35,900 nucleotides of DNA from Methylophilaceae bacterium (GTDB lineage Bacteria; Pseudomonadota; Gammaproteobacteria; Burkholderiales; Methylophilaceae): positions 1-35,900 of the forward strand of contig CANMPB010000005.1 in NCBI GenBank assembly GCA_947499625.1, read 5' to 3'. Every line of letters begins with the position of its first letter. Position 1 is the first letter of the stretch. The position numbers were made by a program, and so were the translations under genes. Under the pieces are notes generated by a model. That model saw only the letters and a list, made by a program, of their open reading frames with translations. It was not told the DNA's origin and did no database searches. Below, piece by piece: positions 26,990-34,000 of this stretch.

Positions 26990-28294
26990 ATGAAGAATCA
27001 GCTCTACATCAATAGAAGTTTAAAGAGTTTGTGGAATCCATGTACACAAATGAAAATTCAACAGGCCCAATCTATAATCCCGATTAGGCGAGGTGAGGGT
27101 GTTTGGTTATACGACTATGATGATAAAAAATATTTAGATGCGATCAGTTCTTGGTGGGTTAATTTATTTGGCCACAATCAAAGTGAAATTAAAAAATTTA
27201 TCACAGATCAACTCGATCTCGTTGAACACGTCATGCTTGCAGGTTTAACTCATGAGCCGGCTATACACCTATCTGAAAAATTAAGCAGCCTCACAAAGCT
27301 GGGTCACGCTTTTTACGGTAGCGACGGATCTAATGCGATTGAAATTGCTATTAAGATGAGTGTTCATTACTGGAGGAATAAGGGTCAGCCAAAGAAAAAT
27401 AAAATCATTTATTTAGAGAATAGTTATCACGGTGAAACGCTCGGCGCTCTTTCTGTGACGGACATTAAACTTTTTCGTAAAAATTACGCTTCACTAATTA
27501 AAAAAAATAATCCTATCAAGACACCCGACTGGCGATACGCAGATAAAGGTGAGACAGCTGAATCTTATGCATTAAGATGTATCCAAGATTTAGAAATATA
27601 TCTTCAAGACAATCATCAATACATAGCTGCTTTTATTTTAGAACCTCTTGTGCAATGTGCAACAGGGATGGGAATGTACCACTCAATCTATTTAAGAAAA
27701 GCAAGAGAGCTTTGTTCGAAATACCATATTCATCTCATTGACGATGAAATTGCGGTAGGCTTCGGAAGAACGGGAAAAATGTTTGCATTCGAACACGCAA
27801 ATATAAAACCTGATTTTATTTGTCTCTCAAAAGGATTAACCGGTGGATATCTTCCTTTATCAGCTGTTCTAACGACGGATGATGTTTATATGGCTTTCTA
27901 CGAAAATAAAGTAGAAAAAGGCTTTCTTCATTCTCATAGTTACACGGGCAATCCACTTGCTTGCAGTGCTGCATTAGGAACATTAAGTTATTTTGAAGGC
28001 CATGATGTAATTAATCAAAATAATAAAACCTCAGCTTATATTTCAGAGCGTATGAAGACACTCGCAACATTACCTATTTCTAACTTAAGAAATATAGGCA
28101 TGATATGGGCATTTGAGCTTGAAGAAGCTTCAAAAAAGACAATAAAAAAAATTACTATGAAAGCCATTGAGAATGGTCTCTTCATAAGACCGATAGGTCA
28201 AACTATTTATTTTATGCCACCCTACGTTATCAACCATGATGAAATTAATTTTATGGTTGATACAACTCTTGAAGTTATTAAGTCATCCTTATAA
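26990..28294 (+). CDS. bioA: Adenosylmethionine-8-amino-7-oxononanoate aminotransferase
   Basis: PLP enzyme that uses S-adenosylmethionine as amino donor to make 7,8-diaminopelargonate in biotin synthesis. The 434-residue class III aminotransferase has LWNPCTQM near the N-terminus, the BioA-type SSWWVNLFGH (53-62), YGSDGSNAIEIAIKM, NSYHGETLGALSVTD, the PLP-contacting Asp 252 in DDEIAVGFGRTGK and the Schiff-base lysine K281 in LSKGLTGGYLPLS. The WW and the GFGRTGKMFAFEHA block favour BioA over other omega-aminotransferases. No other bio gene is here, so the pathway must be completed elsewhere. It sits between tas and dacB with gaps of three and two bases, in an operon of functionally mixed genes. 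Confidence 0.94.
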   Translation: MKNQLYINRSLKSLWNPCTQMKIQQAQSIIPIRRGEGVWLYDYDDKKYLDAISSWWVNLFGHNQSEIKKFITDQLDLVEHVMLAGLTHEPAIHLSEKLSSLTKLGHAFYGSDGSNAIEIAIKMSVHYWRNKGQPKKNKIIYLENSYHGETLGALSVTDIKLFRKNYASLIKKNNPIKTPDWRYADKGETAESYALRCIQDLEIYLQDNHQYIAAFILEPLVQCATGMGMYHSIYLRKARELCSKYHIHLIDDEIAVGFGRTGKMFAFEHANIKPDFICLSKGLTGGYLPLSAVLTTDDVYMAFYENKVEKGFLHSHSYTGNPLACSAALGTLSYFEGHDVINQNNKTSAYISERMKTLATLPISNLRNIGMIWAFELEEASKKTIKKITMKAIENGLFIRPIGQTIYFMPPYVINHDEINFMVDTTLEVIKSSL

Positions 28295-28296
28295 AT

Positions 28297-29694
28297 ATGC
28301 GAATACTATTTTTTATTTGTGTCTTATGGATGAATAGCGTATTCGCAGATACCGATATCGATGCAATAAATAAAATACTCAATCGTTCCGAGTTATCAAA
28401 AGCGAATTACACGCTTTATATTAAAAATATTTCGAAGCGTAATAAAATTTTTAGTTATAACGAACAAAAAGCATTCAACCCGGCTTCCTTAATGAAGCTT
28501 GTCACAACCTACGCTGGATTGCAGATTTTAGGCCCACAGTTCCAATGGAAAACAGAGGTGCTTTATAAAGGAGCCTTAAAAAATAAACATCTTTATGGCG
28601 ACCTTACTATTAAAGGATATGGTGACCCTACACTTACGTATGCAGACCTTTCTGAATTTATCGAAAAGGTTCAACAAAAAGGCATTCAACATATTCACGG
28701 CAATATCATTATTGACGAAAGTTTTTTTGGAGAATTACAGAATCAAGATCTTATTGATGATAAGAAATATCGTGCTTACAACGTAAATCCAAAATCTTTT
28801 GTCGTGAATGAAAATACTATCAACTTTAATTTTTCAATTGACAGCGAAAAAATTAATATACAAACCTTTCCTGAATTTCAAGCGCTAAAAGTTATTAATC
28901 ATTTAAATCTTACCGATCAGGACTGTAATAGTTGGAAGGATAATCTTGGTTATGAGATCGAGATAAAATCTAACGTGACAGAGATTACATTTAATGGTCG
29001 CTTCGATAAGGCATGTGAGAGTAAAGATATTGATTTATCTGCTGTGACTGCTAATCGTTTATCTAAGGCTCTATTTGAAAAGCTTTGGAAGATCCATGGT
29101 GGAAGCATTGAGGGTGAGTTTAAATATATATATCAAAATACTTCGGACACACTTAAATTCTATGAACATCTATCCAGGCCTCTAAGTCTTGTCGTAAGAG
29201 ATATCAATAAATATAGCCAAAATTTAATAGCTAGGAATCTATTGCTTACTATCCTGGCAGAAAACAATGGTAATCCCATCACCGAAAACGAGGCGGGAAG
29301 ATTCCTTAAAGAATCTTTGATAAAAGAAAAAATGAAACTTGATTCGCTTGAGATGGATAACGGTGCAGGGCTATCAAGAAACGCAAAAGTGAGTGCGGAG
29401 GACTTAGGTTTCTTATTAGAAAAAGCCTACAGCGGTCTTTATATGCCTGAATTTATAGCCTCGCTCCCTAATATAGGCATTGATGGTACTTTAAAGAATA
29501 GAGGAAAAAAATTATCCGTCGCCAAACATGCTTATCTGAAAACCGGTAGTATCCAAAATGTGAGCGCTATTGCGGGATATATTTTTGATAAAAATAATGA
29601 TGTGAAAGTTTTTGTATTTATGGCGAATGATCCTAAGGCAAATGAGTCATATAAAATACAAGATGAGTTGATTGAATGGGCTTATCTTAATTAA
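28297..29694 (+). CDS. dacB: D-alanyl-D-alanine carboxypeptidase/endopeptidase (PBP4, class C low-mass PBP)
   Basis: Periplasmic peptidoglycan hydrolase that trims stem peptides and cleaves cross-links. The 465-residue precursor has a short signal peptide (cut probably after VFA, residue 17). The active-site triad motifs are S64-L-M-K67 in NPASLMKLVTT, S307-Q-N309 in KYSQNLIARN, and K415-T-G417 in YLKTGSIQNVSAI. The long insert between the first two motifs is the PBP4-specific domain; GYGDPTLTY is typical. It starts two bases after bioA without a Shine-Dalgarno, so translation is probably coupled. Confidence 0.95.
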   Translation: MRILFFICVLWMNSVFADTDIDAINKILNRSELSKANYTLYIKNISKRNKIFSYNEQKAFNPASLMKLVTTYAGLQILGPQFQWKTEVLYKGALKNKHLYGDLTIKGYGDPTLTYADLSEFIEKVQQKGIQHIHGNIIIDESFFGELQNQDLIDDKKYRAYNVNPKSFVVNENTINFNFSIDSEKINIQTFPEFQALKVINHLNLTDQDCNSWKDNLGYEIEIKSNVTEITFNGRFDKACESKDIDLSAVTANRLSKALFEKLWKIHGGSIEGEFKYIYQNTSDTLKFYEHLSRPLSLVVRDINKYSQNLIARNLLLTILAENNGNPITENEAGRFLKESLIKEKMKLDSLEMDNGAGLSRNAKVSAEDLGFLLEKAYSGLYMPEFIASLPNIGIDGTLKNRGKKLSVAKHAYLKTGSIQNVSAIAGYIFDKNNDVKVFVFMANDPKANESYKIQDELIEWAYLN

Positions 29695-29713
29695 ACTAAG
29701 GGGGAATGTTAAT

Positions 29714-30178
29714 ATGCGATATACCAATGTAATTAAATTTGTTTTAGTTTTTGGCATTATTTTATTTAATATTGATTTAGCTAATGCTGAGTCACAAACT
29801 TCAAAAAAGGAAATGAAATTGGAAAAAAATATCACTACATTGGTTATTAAAGATACTGTCTTAGGAAATGGGCGGCAAGCAGAAAAAGGCCTCGCAGTAA
29901 CTGTTCACTATACCGGTTGGTTATATGACCCAAATCAGAAAGATGGCAAGGGTAAAAAATTTGATAGCTCATTAGATCGCAATGATCCTTTCGTATTTAA
30001 TTTAGGTGGTGGACAGGTGATTCGAGGTTGGGATGAAGGTGTAGACGGCATGAAAATTCATGGCAAAAGAACGCTCATTATTCCTCCAGATATGGGTTAT
30101 GGTTCACGCGGCGCAGGTGGTGCGATTCCCCCGAATGCCGTTTTAATTTTTGATGTTGAGTTGCTCGGAGTTAAGTAA
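29714..30178 (+). CDS. Exported FKBP-type peptidyl-prolyl cis-trans isomerase
   Basis: Accelerates proline isomerisation in the periplasm. The 154-residue precursor has a signal peptide (hydrophobic IKFVLVFGIILFNI, likely cut after ANA at 25). The FKBP domain follows: VTVHYTGWLYD, KKFDSSLDRNDPFVFNLGGG, VIRGWDEGVDGMK, GKRTLIIPPDMGYGSRG, AIPPNAVLIFDVELL. Active-site aromatics (Y, F, W) are conserved. I start at ATG 29714, behind AAGGGGGA, rather than at 29672, which would overlap dacB and spoil the signal peptide. An insert DPNQKDGKGKK in the first loop is longer than in minimal FKBPs. The stop overlaps the next ATG (TAATG). Confidence 0.94.
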   Translation: MRYTNVIKFVLVFGIILFNIDLANAESQTSKKEMKLEKNITTLVIKDTVLGNGRQAEKGLAVTVHYTGWLYDPNQKDGKGKKFDSSLDRNDPFVFNLGGGQVIRGWDEGVDGMKIHGKRTLIIPPDMGYGSRGAGGAIPPNAVLIFDVELLGVK

Positions 30179-30597
30179 TGAAAGCCAGGGTTAAGTGGAT
30201 TGAGAATGTATGCTTCATAGGAGAATCCGAGTCTAACCATTCAGTGATCCTTGATGGTCCGGAAGAGTTGGGTGGCAGGAAATTAGGTATGCGACCTATG
30301 GAGATGCTGCTAATCGGTATGGGCGGATGCACATCATTTGATGTGGTTACCATTCTTAAGAAATCAAGACAACAGATTAGTGATTGTTATGCTGAGATTG
30401 AAGCTGAAAGAGCCGAGACAGTACCTAAGATTTTTACTAAGATCCATATTCATTTTGTGCTAAAAGGTAAAGATTTAGATAAAGACCAAATCGAACGTGC
30501 GATTAAGTTATCCGCTGAAAAATATTGTTCAGCATCGATTATGCTATCTAAGTCAGTTGAAATTACTCATGATTTTGAAATTGAAGAAGATGCCTAA
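30178..30597 (+). CDS. OsmC/Ohr family protein (YhfA-like)
   Basis: A 139-residue OsmC-fold protein. Two redox-type cysteines are present: C51 in MGGCTSFDVV and C117 in AEKYCSAS, the arrangement seen in OsmC/Ohr thiol peroxidases. The sequence is closer to the YhfA-like branch (RPMEMLLIGMGGCT), whose peroxidase activity is less certain than that of Ohr. The ATG overlaps the FKBP stop by one base. It ends the plus-strand tas-bioA-dacB-FKBP operon; only eight bases separate it from the convergent DUF2322-like gene, and no hairpin terminator is present there. Confidence 0.9.
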   Translation: MKARVKWIENVCFIGESESNHSVILDGPEELGGRKLGMRPMEMLLIGMGGCTSFDVVTILKKSRQQISDCYAEIEAERAETVPKIFTKIHIHFVLKGKDLDKDQIERAIKLSAEKYCSASIMLSKSVEITHDFEIEEDA

Positions 30598-30605
30598 TCG
30601 CTAAA

Positions 30606-30920
30606 TTAATTTTTTATAATTTTCAAATCAAGCGGCTCTTCATTTTCCATAATAGAAAGAAGACGATCAATATTTGGATGTTTACCAGGATTCTTTTGTG
30701 CATCTTCTGTGTGCTCTGAATACAAATCAAGACCTTCAATTGCGGCGTCTAAAGATATTGCACCAAAAAGTTTCCAAAGATGTTGGTAGATTTTAATTGA
30801 TCCTTGGCTGCCAGGCTTATTTTCGATCGTGCCAACTAAAGCATTATTTTTATAAATCTCTATACGACTAATGTGATCTGAGTTGTCGAGCGTTAATAAG
30901 ATATCGTTAAATTTCTGCAT
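30606..30920 (-). CDS. DUF2322-like conserved hypothetical protein
   Basis: A 104-residue soluble protein without signal peptide, membrane segment or known catalytic motif. Conserved-looking stretches are IENKPGSQGSIKIYQHLW and LDLYSEHTEDAQKNPGKHPN followed by IDRLL. From memory this matches DUF2322, a small betaproteobacterial family; I cannot confirm it without a profile search. It starts three bases after the coq7 stop, in the ctpA-coq7 unit. No function can be inferred beyond co-expression with ubiquinone synthesis. Confidence 0.68.
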   Translation of the reverse strand: MQKFNDILLTLDNSDHISRIEIYKNNALVGTIENKPGSQGSIKIYQHLWKLFGAISLDAAIEGLDLYSEHTEDAQKNPGKHPNIDRLLSIMENEEPLDLKIIKN

Positions 30921-30923
30921 GGA

Positions 30924-31544
30924 TTAAATTTTTGCAGAAAGTGTGGTCATCACTTTTGAAGTTAATGACATCGCTTTTTTTATCTTGTGAGGTAAATCAA
31001 TTCCACCCAATTCCTTTGCCTTGATTGCATGTTGTTCTTCATCACCTGCCATTACTTCTAAAATTTTATTGGTCTTAAGATCATTTTTAGATATTTTATC
31101 TAAGTGACTTGTTAAATGCTGTGTCACTTGTCGTTCTGTTTCAGCTAAAAATCCTAAATTATATTTTTCACCTAAGGCGCTTGCAAAAGAACCTATTAAT
31201 AGAGAGCCTGTATACCAGATAGGATTAAGAAGGCTTGTTTTGCCTCCTAATTCATTGATCCTAGAGTTGCACCAATCAAGGTGATCGATTTCTTCCTTTG
31301 AAGCTTTTTTCAAAGATTCTGCACCTTCACCACGTGGATTAAAAAGAAGTTGTCCGCTATATAAAGCTTGAGCGCAAACTTCACCTGTATGGTTTACACG
31401 CATCAATTCGATCGTGCATCTTTTTTCGTCAGGGGTTAATTCGGCATCTTCAATGTGCAGATCGGGTCTTGGCCTTGAGCCCTTAGGTTTAGCAAATAAA
31501 ACCTTCAGGCCCTTATCAAACTCAATGATGAGGTCATCAATCAT
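30924..31544 (-). CDS. coq7: 3-demethoxyubiquinol 3-hydroxylase (Coq7/UbiF-type di-iron enzyme)
   Basis: Hydroxylates 2-polyprenyl-3-methyl-6-methoxy-benzoquinol, the penultimate step of ubiquinone synthesis, with O2. The 206-residue protein carries all six di-iron ligands: E55 (HTGEVCAQ), E85-x-x-H88 (EEIDHLDW), E137 (AETERQVTQH) and E169-x-x-H172 (GDEEQHAI). The Coq7 form, not the flavin enzyme UbiF, is usual in Betaproteobacteria. Its ATG overlaps the ctpA stop by four bases (ATGA), so translation is coupled. Indicates aerobic respiration with ubiquinone. Confidence 0.96.
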   Translation of the reverse strand: MIDDLIIEFDKGLKVLFAKPKGSRPRPDLHIEDAELTPDEKRCTIELMRVNHTGEVCAQALYSGQLLFNPRGEGAESLKKASKEEIDHLDWCNSRINELGGKTSLLNPIWYTGSLLIGSFASALGEKYNLGFLAETERQVTQHLTSHLDKISKNDLKTNKILEVMAGDEEQHAIKAKELGGIDLPHKIKKAMSLTSKVMTTLSAKI

Positions 31545-32974
31545 TTGTTTTGAATAATTTGAAGGCCTTTGAGAATATTCATAGCTTCCTGGAATTGCTT
31601 ATCCGCTTTGCTTCCTGGCTCAATCGGACCTGATGGTGTATCAGAAGTTTTCTTTTTCTCTTTCTCTTTCTCTTTCTCTTTCTCTTCTTCAGGTTTTTTG
31701 ACTGGAGGCGCTAAAGGTTTGCTATCTTTATCTTTAGGCGCAACATTCGCATCCGCATCTTTTGGATTTGAAAGATGGTTTGTGAGATCTGCTTCTTTAG
31801 TCATGAATGTAGGATCACTTCCATCATCGACAATAATATCAGGCACAATGCCTTTGGCCTGAATTGATCTTCCCTTAGGTGTAAAGTATCTTGCAGTCGT
31901 CATCTTTATAGCTGTTCCGTTATTCATAGGCAGGATACTTTGTACAGAGCCTTTACCAAAACTTTGCATACCTATAATCAAAGCCCTCTTATGATCTTGG
32001 AGCGCACCCGCCACAATTTCAGATGCAGATGCCGATCCGTTATTCACTAAAACAGCCATAGGGGTTGTCCTAATATCTTCTGGAAAATCTTTGAGGTAAT
32101 CGTCTTTGCCACCACCTTTGAGATAATTTTCAGGGGTTGCTGTGAGTTGCATTTTTGAATCTTGCGCGCGACCTTCTGTATAAACAACCAGATCACCTTT
32201 AGGTAAGAAAGCAGCAGATACACCTACCGCAGCATTTAATAAACCACCTGGATTATTTCTAAGGTCAAGCAATATGCCTTTGAGAGGCGCTTTATTTTGC
32301 TGACGAAGATTTTTTAAGAACTTCGCTAAATCTTCACCGGTATGTTCTTGGAATTGAGCTACACGAACGTAAGCGTAATTAGGCTCAACAATCTTTCCTT
32401 TAACGCTTTGTGACTTAACGATGGCACGAACTAATTTAAAAGTTAAAGGTTTAGCTTCCCCTTTTCTTAATACGGTTAGCACAATGCTGGTACCTGGTTT
32501 GCCACGCATTTTTTTAACCGAGTCATTAAGCGATAAGCCCTTTGTGGATGTCTCATCTAGCTTCATGATGAGGTCACCGCTTTTCAAGCCCGCTTTATAA
32601 GCTGGACTATCTTCAATCGGAGATATCACTTTTACAAAACCATCTTCCATGCCGACCTCAATACCAAGACCACCAAACTCACCTTGGGTAGCTTGATTTA
32701 AGTCCTTAAAATCTTCGGTATTTAGGAAGGAAGAGTGAGGATCAAGGCCTGTTAGCATTCCGTTGAGTGCTTCATTAATAAGCTTCTTGTCTTCTACAGG
32801 CTCAACGTAGTCGGATTTAATTTTACCAAAAACTTCGGCAAAAGTTCTAAGCTCGTCAATGGGTAAGTTATTTTTTTCAGCTTTATCCGCAAAGACGGGT
32901 AAATTTAAACTGATCAGAACACCGATAATAGCGCCACAGGCTATAAGGGTAAATTTTTCGAATTTTGAGCGCAT
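31541..32974 (-). CDS. ctpA: Carboxyl-terminal processing protease (S41, PDZ domain)
   Basis: Periplasmic tail-specific serine protease of the CtpA type. The 477-residue protein has an uncleaved or cleavable N-terminal hydrophobic segment (about 8-29), an N-terminal cap, a PDZ domain (about 95-180, GGLGIEVGMEDGFVKVISP, DSPAYKAGLKSGDLI), and the peptidase core with LDLRNNPGGLL, the nucleophile S316 in NNGSASASEI and the general base K341 in SFGKGSVQ. After the core comes a low-complexity linker of Pro, Asp, Lys and Glu (about 400-450) with an (EK)n run encoded by a hexanucleotide repeat, then a short helical end. It heads ctpA-coq7-DUF2322; its 119-bp upstream gap (32975-33093) has no promoter I would defend. 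Confidence 0.95.
   Translation of the reverse strand: MRSKFEKFTLIACGAIIGVLISLNLPVFADKAEKNNLPIDELRTFAEVFGKIKSDYVEPVEDKKLINEALNGMLTGLDPHSSFLNTEDFKDLNQATQGEFGGLGIEVGMEDGFVKVISPIEDSPAYKAGLKSGDLIMKLDETSTKGLSLNDSVKKMRGKPGTSIVLTVLRKGEAKPLTFKLVRAIVKSQSVKGKIVEPNYAYVRVAQFQEHTGEDLAKFLKNLRQQNKAPLKGILLDLRNNPGGLLNAAVGVSAAFLPKGDLVVYTEGRAQDSKMQLTATPENYLKGGGKDDYLKDFPEDIRTTPMAVLVNNGSASASEIVAGALQDHKRALIIGMQSFGKGSVQSILPMNNGTAIKMTTARYFTPKGRSIQAKGIVPDIIVDDGSDPTFMTKEADLTNHLSNPKDADANVAPKDKDSKPLAPPVKKPEEEKEKEKEKEKKKTSDTPSGPIEPGSKADKQFQEAMNILKGLQIIQNK
31655..31684. repeat. Hexanucleotide tandem repeat (TTTCTC)5 within ctpA
   Basis: Five exact copies of TTTCTC on the plus strand, or GAGAAA on the coding strand. They encode alternating Glu-Lys in the CtpA linker (about 431-440), flanked by imperfect copies. 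The unit is six bases, so slippage changes length by Glu-Lys pairs without a frameshift. Confidence 0.95.
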
Positions 32975-33093
32975 GAAGGACTTTCGTAATAAGCTATTAA
33001 GCGGTAATTGACTAAGAATTATGCATTCTGTCTTTTTGTTTAACTTATATCAATAGGCTTTAATAAATATATTTTAAGAATAACTTAGAAACC

Positions 33094-33381
33094 ATGGGAA
33101 CTAAATCTAAAACATATCAAATTGAGATTCAATTTTGTACGCAATGTGCCTGGCTTCCAAGAGCCTCATGGATGTCGCAGGAAATATTGACGACTTTTCA
33201 GGATGAAATTTTATCAGTTACATTAACCCCTAAGTCAGGCGGTATTTTTGAAATTTTCTTAGATAAAGAAAAAATCTACTCTAGATCAGACTTCGGAGGA
33301 TTCTTGGATATTAAGGATATTAAAAAATTGATTAGGGATAAGATTAACCCAGGAAAGAACCTAGGTCACACCGATCTTTAG
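33094..33381 (+). CDS. SelT/SelW/SelH-type Rdx family protein
   Basis: A 95-residue thioredoxin-like protein of the Rdx family (PF10262). The CxxC is at C15-T-Q-C18 in EIQFCTQCAWLPRASWMSQE; bacterial members commonly have Cys-Cys where animal SelW has Cys-Sec. The rest matches the family: GGIFEIFLD, GGFLDIKDIKKLIRDKI and the C-terminal PGKNLGHTD. Redox function is inferred from the fold; substrate unknown. It stands alone on the plus strand, divergent from ctpA, and its TAG stop overlaps the NlpC/P60 stop by four bases. A weak promoter TTGTTT-N17-TTTAAT lies in the upstream gap. Confidence 0.9.
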   Translation: MGTKSKTYQIEIQFCTQCAWLPRASWMSQEILTTFQDEILSVTLTPKSGGIFEIFLDKEKIYSRSDFGGFLDIKDIKKLIRDKINPGKNLGHTDL

Positions 33382-33908
33382 AGCGATTCTGCTGGATCAA
33401 TTCTCGTTGCGCCATTAAATCTTTTAAGCCAATAGTTTTTTGTAAGATTTTCCACGCGAATAGTTTTGCCTGTGCGTGGTGCATGAATAAATTCATCATT
33501 CCCCACATAGATACCAACATGAGAGAACTTAGACTTTCTTGTGTTAAAAAACACAAGGTCCCCCGGTTGTAAGTCTTCGAATTTAATAGTTTCACCCATC
33601 TTACTAAGTGATCTAGCGCTTGGCGGAAGGCTTAAATTTAAAGCTTGTTCGAAGACATATTTTACAAACTGACTACAATCAAAACCTGTTTCTGGTTTTG
33701 AGCCACCTAACTTATATTTAATACCGGTGAGCTCATAAGCTTTATCAATAATGAGGGGAATATTGCTAGTCCATTGCTTATCAACTAATGGTGCCAACTC
33801 TGAAGTAACCGCTGCGTCTTGACTGCTTAAATTTGTTGAAATAACGTCCGCCCAAGTGGGACTGGAAAATGCAAGTATTAAAAGGATGAAAAGCGCTTTG
33901 AAATTCAT
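33378..33908 (-). CDS. NlpC/P60 family cell-wall peptidase
   Basis: Exported cysteine peptidase, probably a D,L-endopeptidase cleaving gamma-D-Glu to meso-DAP stem-peptide bonds. The 176-residue precursor has a signal peptide (cut after TWA, residue 20), a short linker, and one NlpC/P60 domain with the catalytic C78 in GFDCSQFVKYV, H130 in FSHVGIYVG and H142 in FIHAPRTGK. There is no lipobox Cys and no separate SH3 or LysM targeting domain, so it should be soluble in the periplasm like the short Spr-type forms. Convergent with the Rdx gene; divergent from dinG with a 92-bp gap. Confidence 0.94.
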   Translation of the reverse strand: MNFKALFILLILAFSSPTWADVISTNLSSQDAAVTSELAPLVDKQWTSNIPLIIDKAYELTGIKYKLGGSKPETGFDCSQFVKYVFEQALNLSLPPSARSLSKMGETIKFEDLQPGDLVFFNTRKSKFSHVGIYVGNDEFIHAPRTGKTIRVENLTKNYWLKRFNGATRIDPAESL

Positions 33909-34000
33909 AGTCTGAAAATGAGTTAATTTAGGGTTATTTTACCATTTTATAGAGTGTTTGTGAAATCGGAGTTTCATCTGCATGAGATAATCCTACGATC

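Noticed and set aside
31569..31862. A 97-codon plus-strand frame with an FSFSFS run
   Set aside because: It is the reverse translation of the GAGAAA repeat in ctpA; no ribosome binding site or recognisable domain.
32975..33093. Divergent promoters between ctpA and the Rdx gene
   Set aside because: Several TA-rich hexamers (TTGACT, TATAAG, TTTAAT) occur but only one low-quality pair has correct spacing; not listed as a feature.
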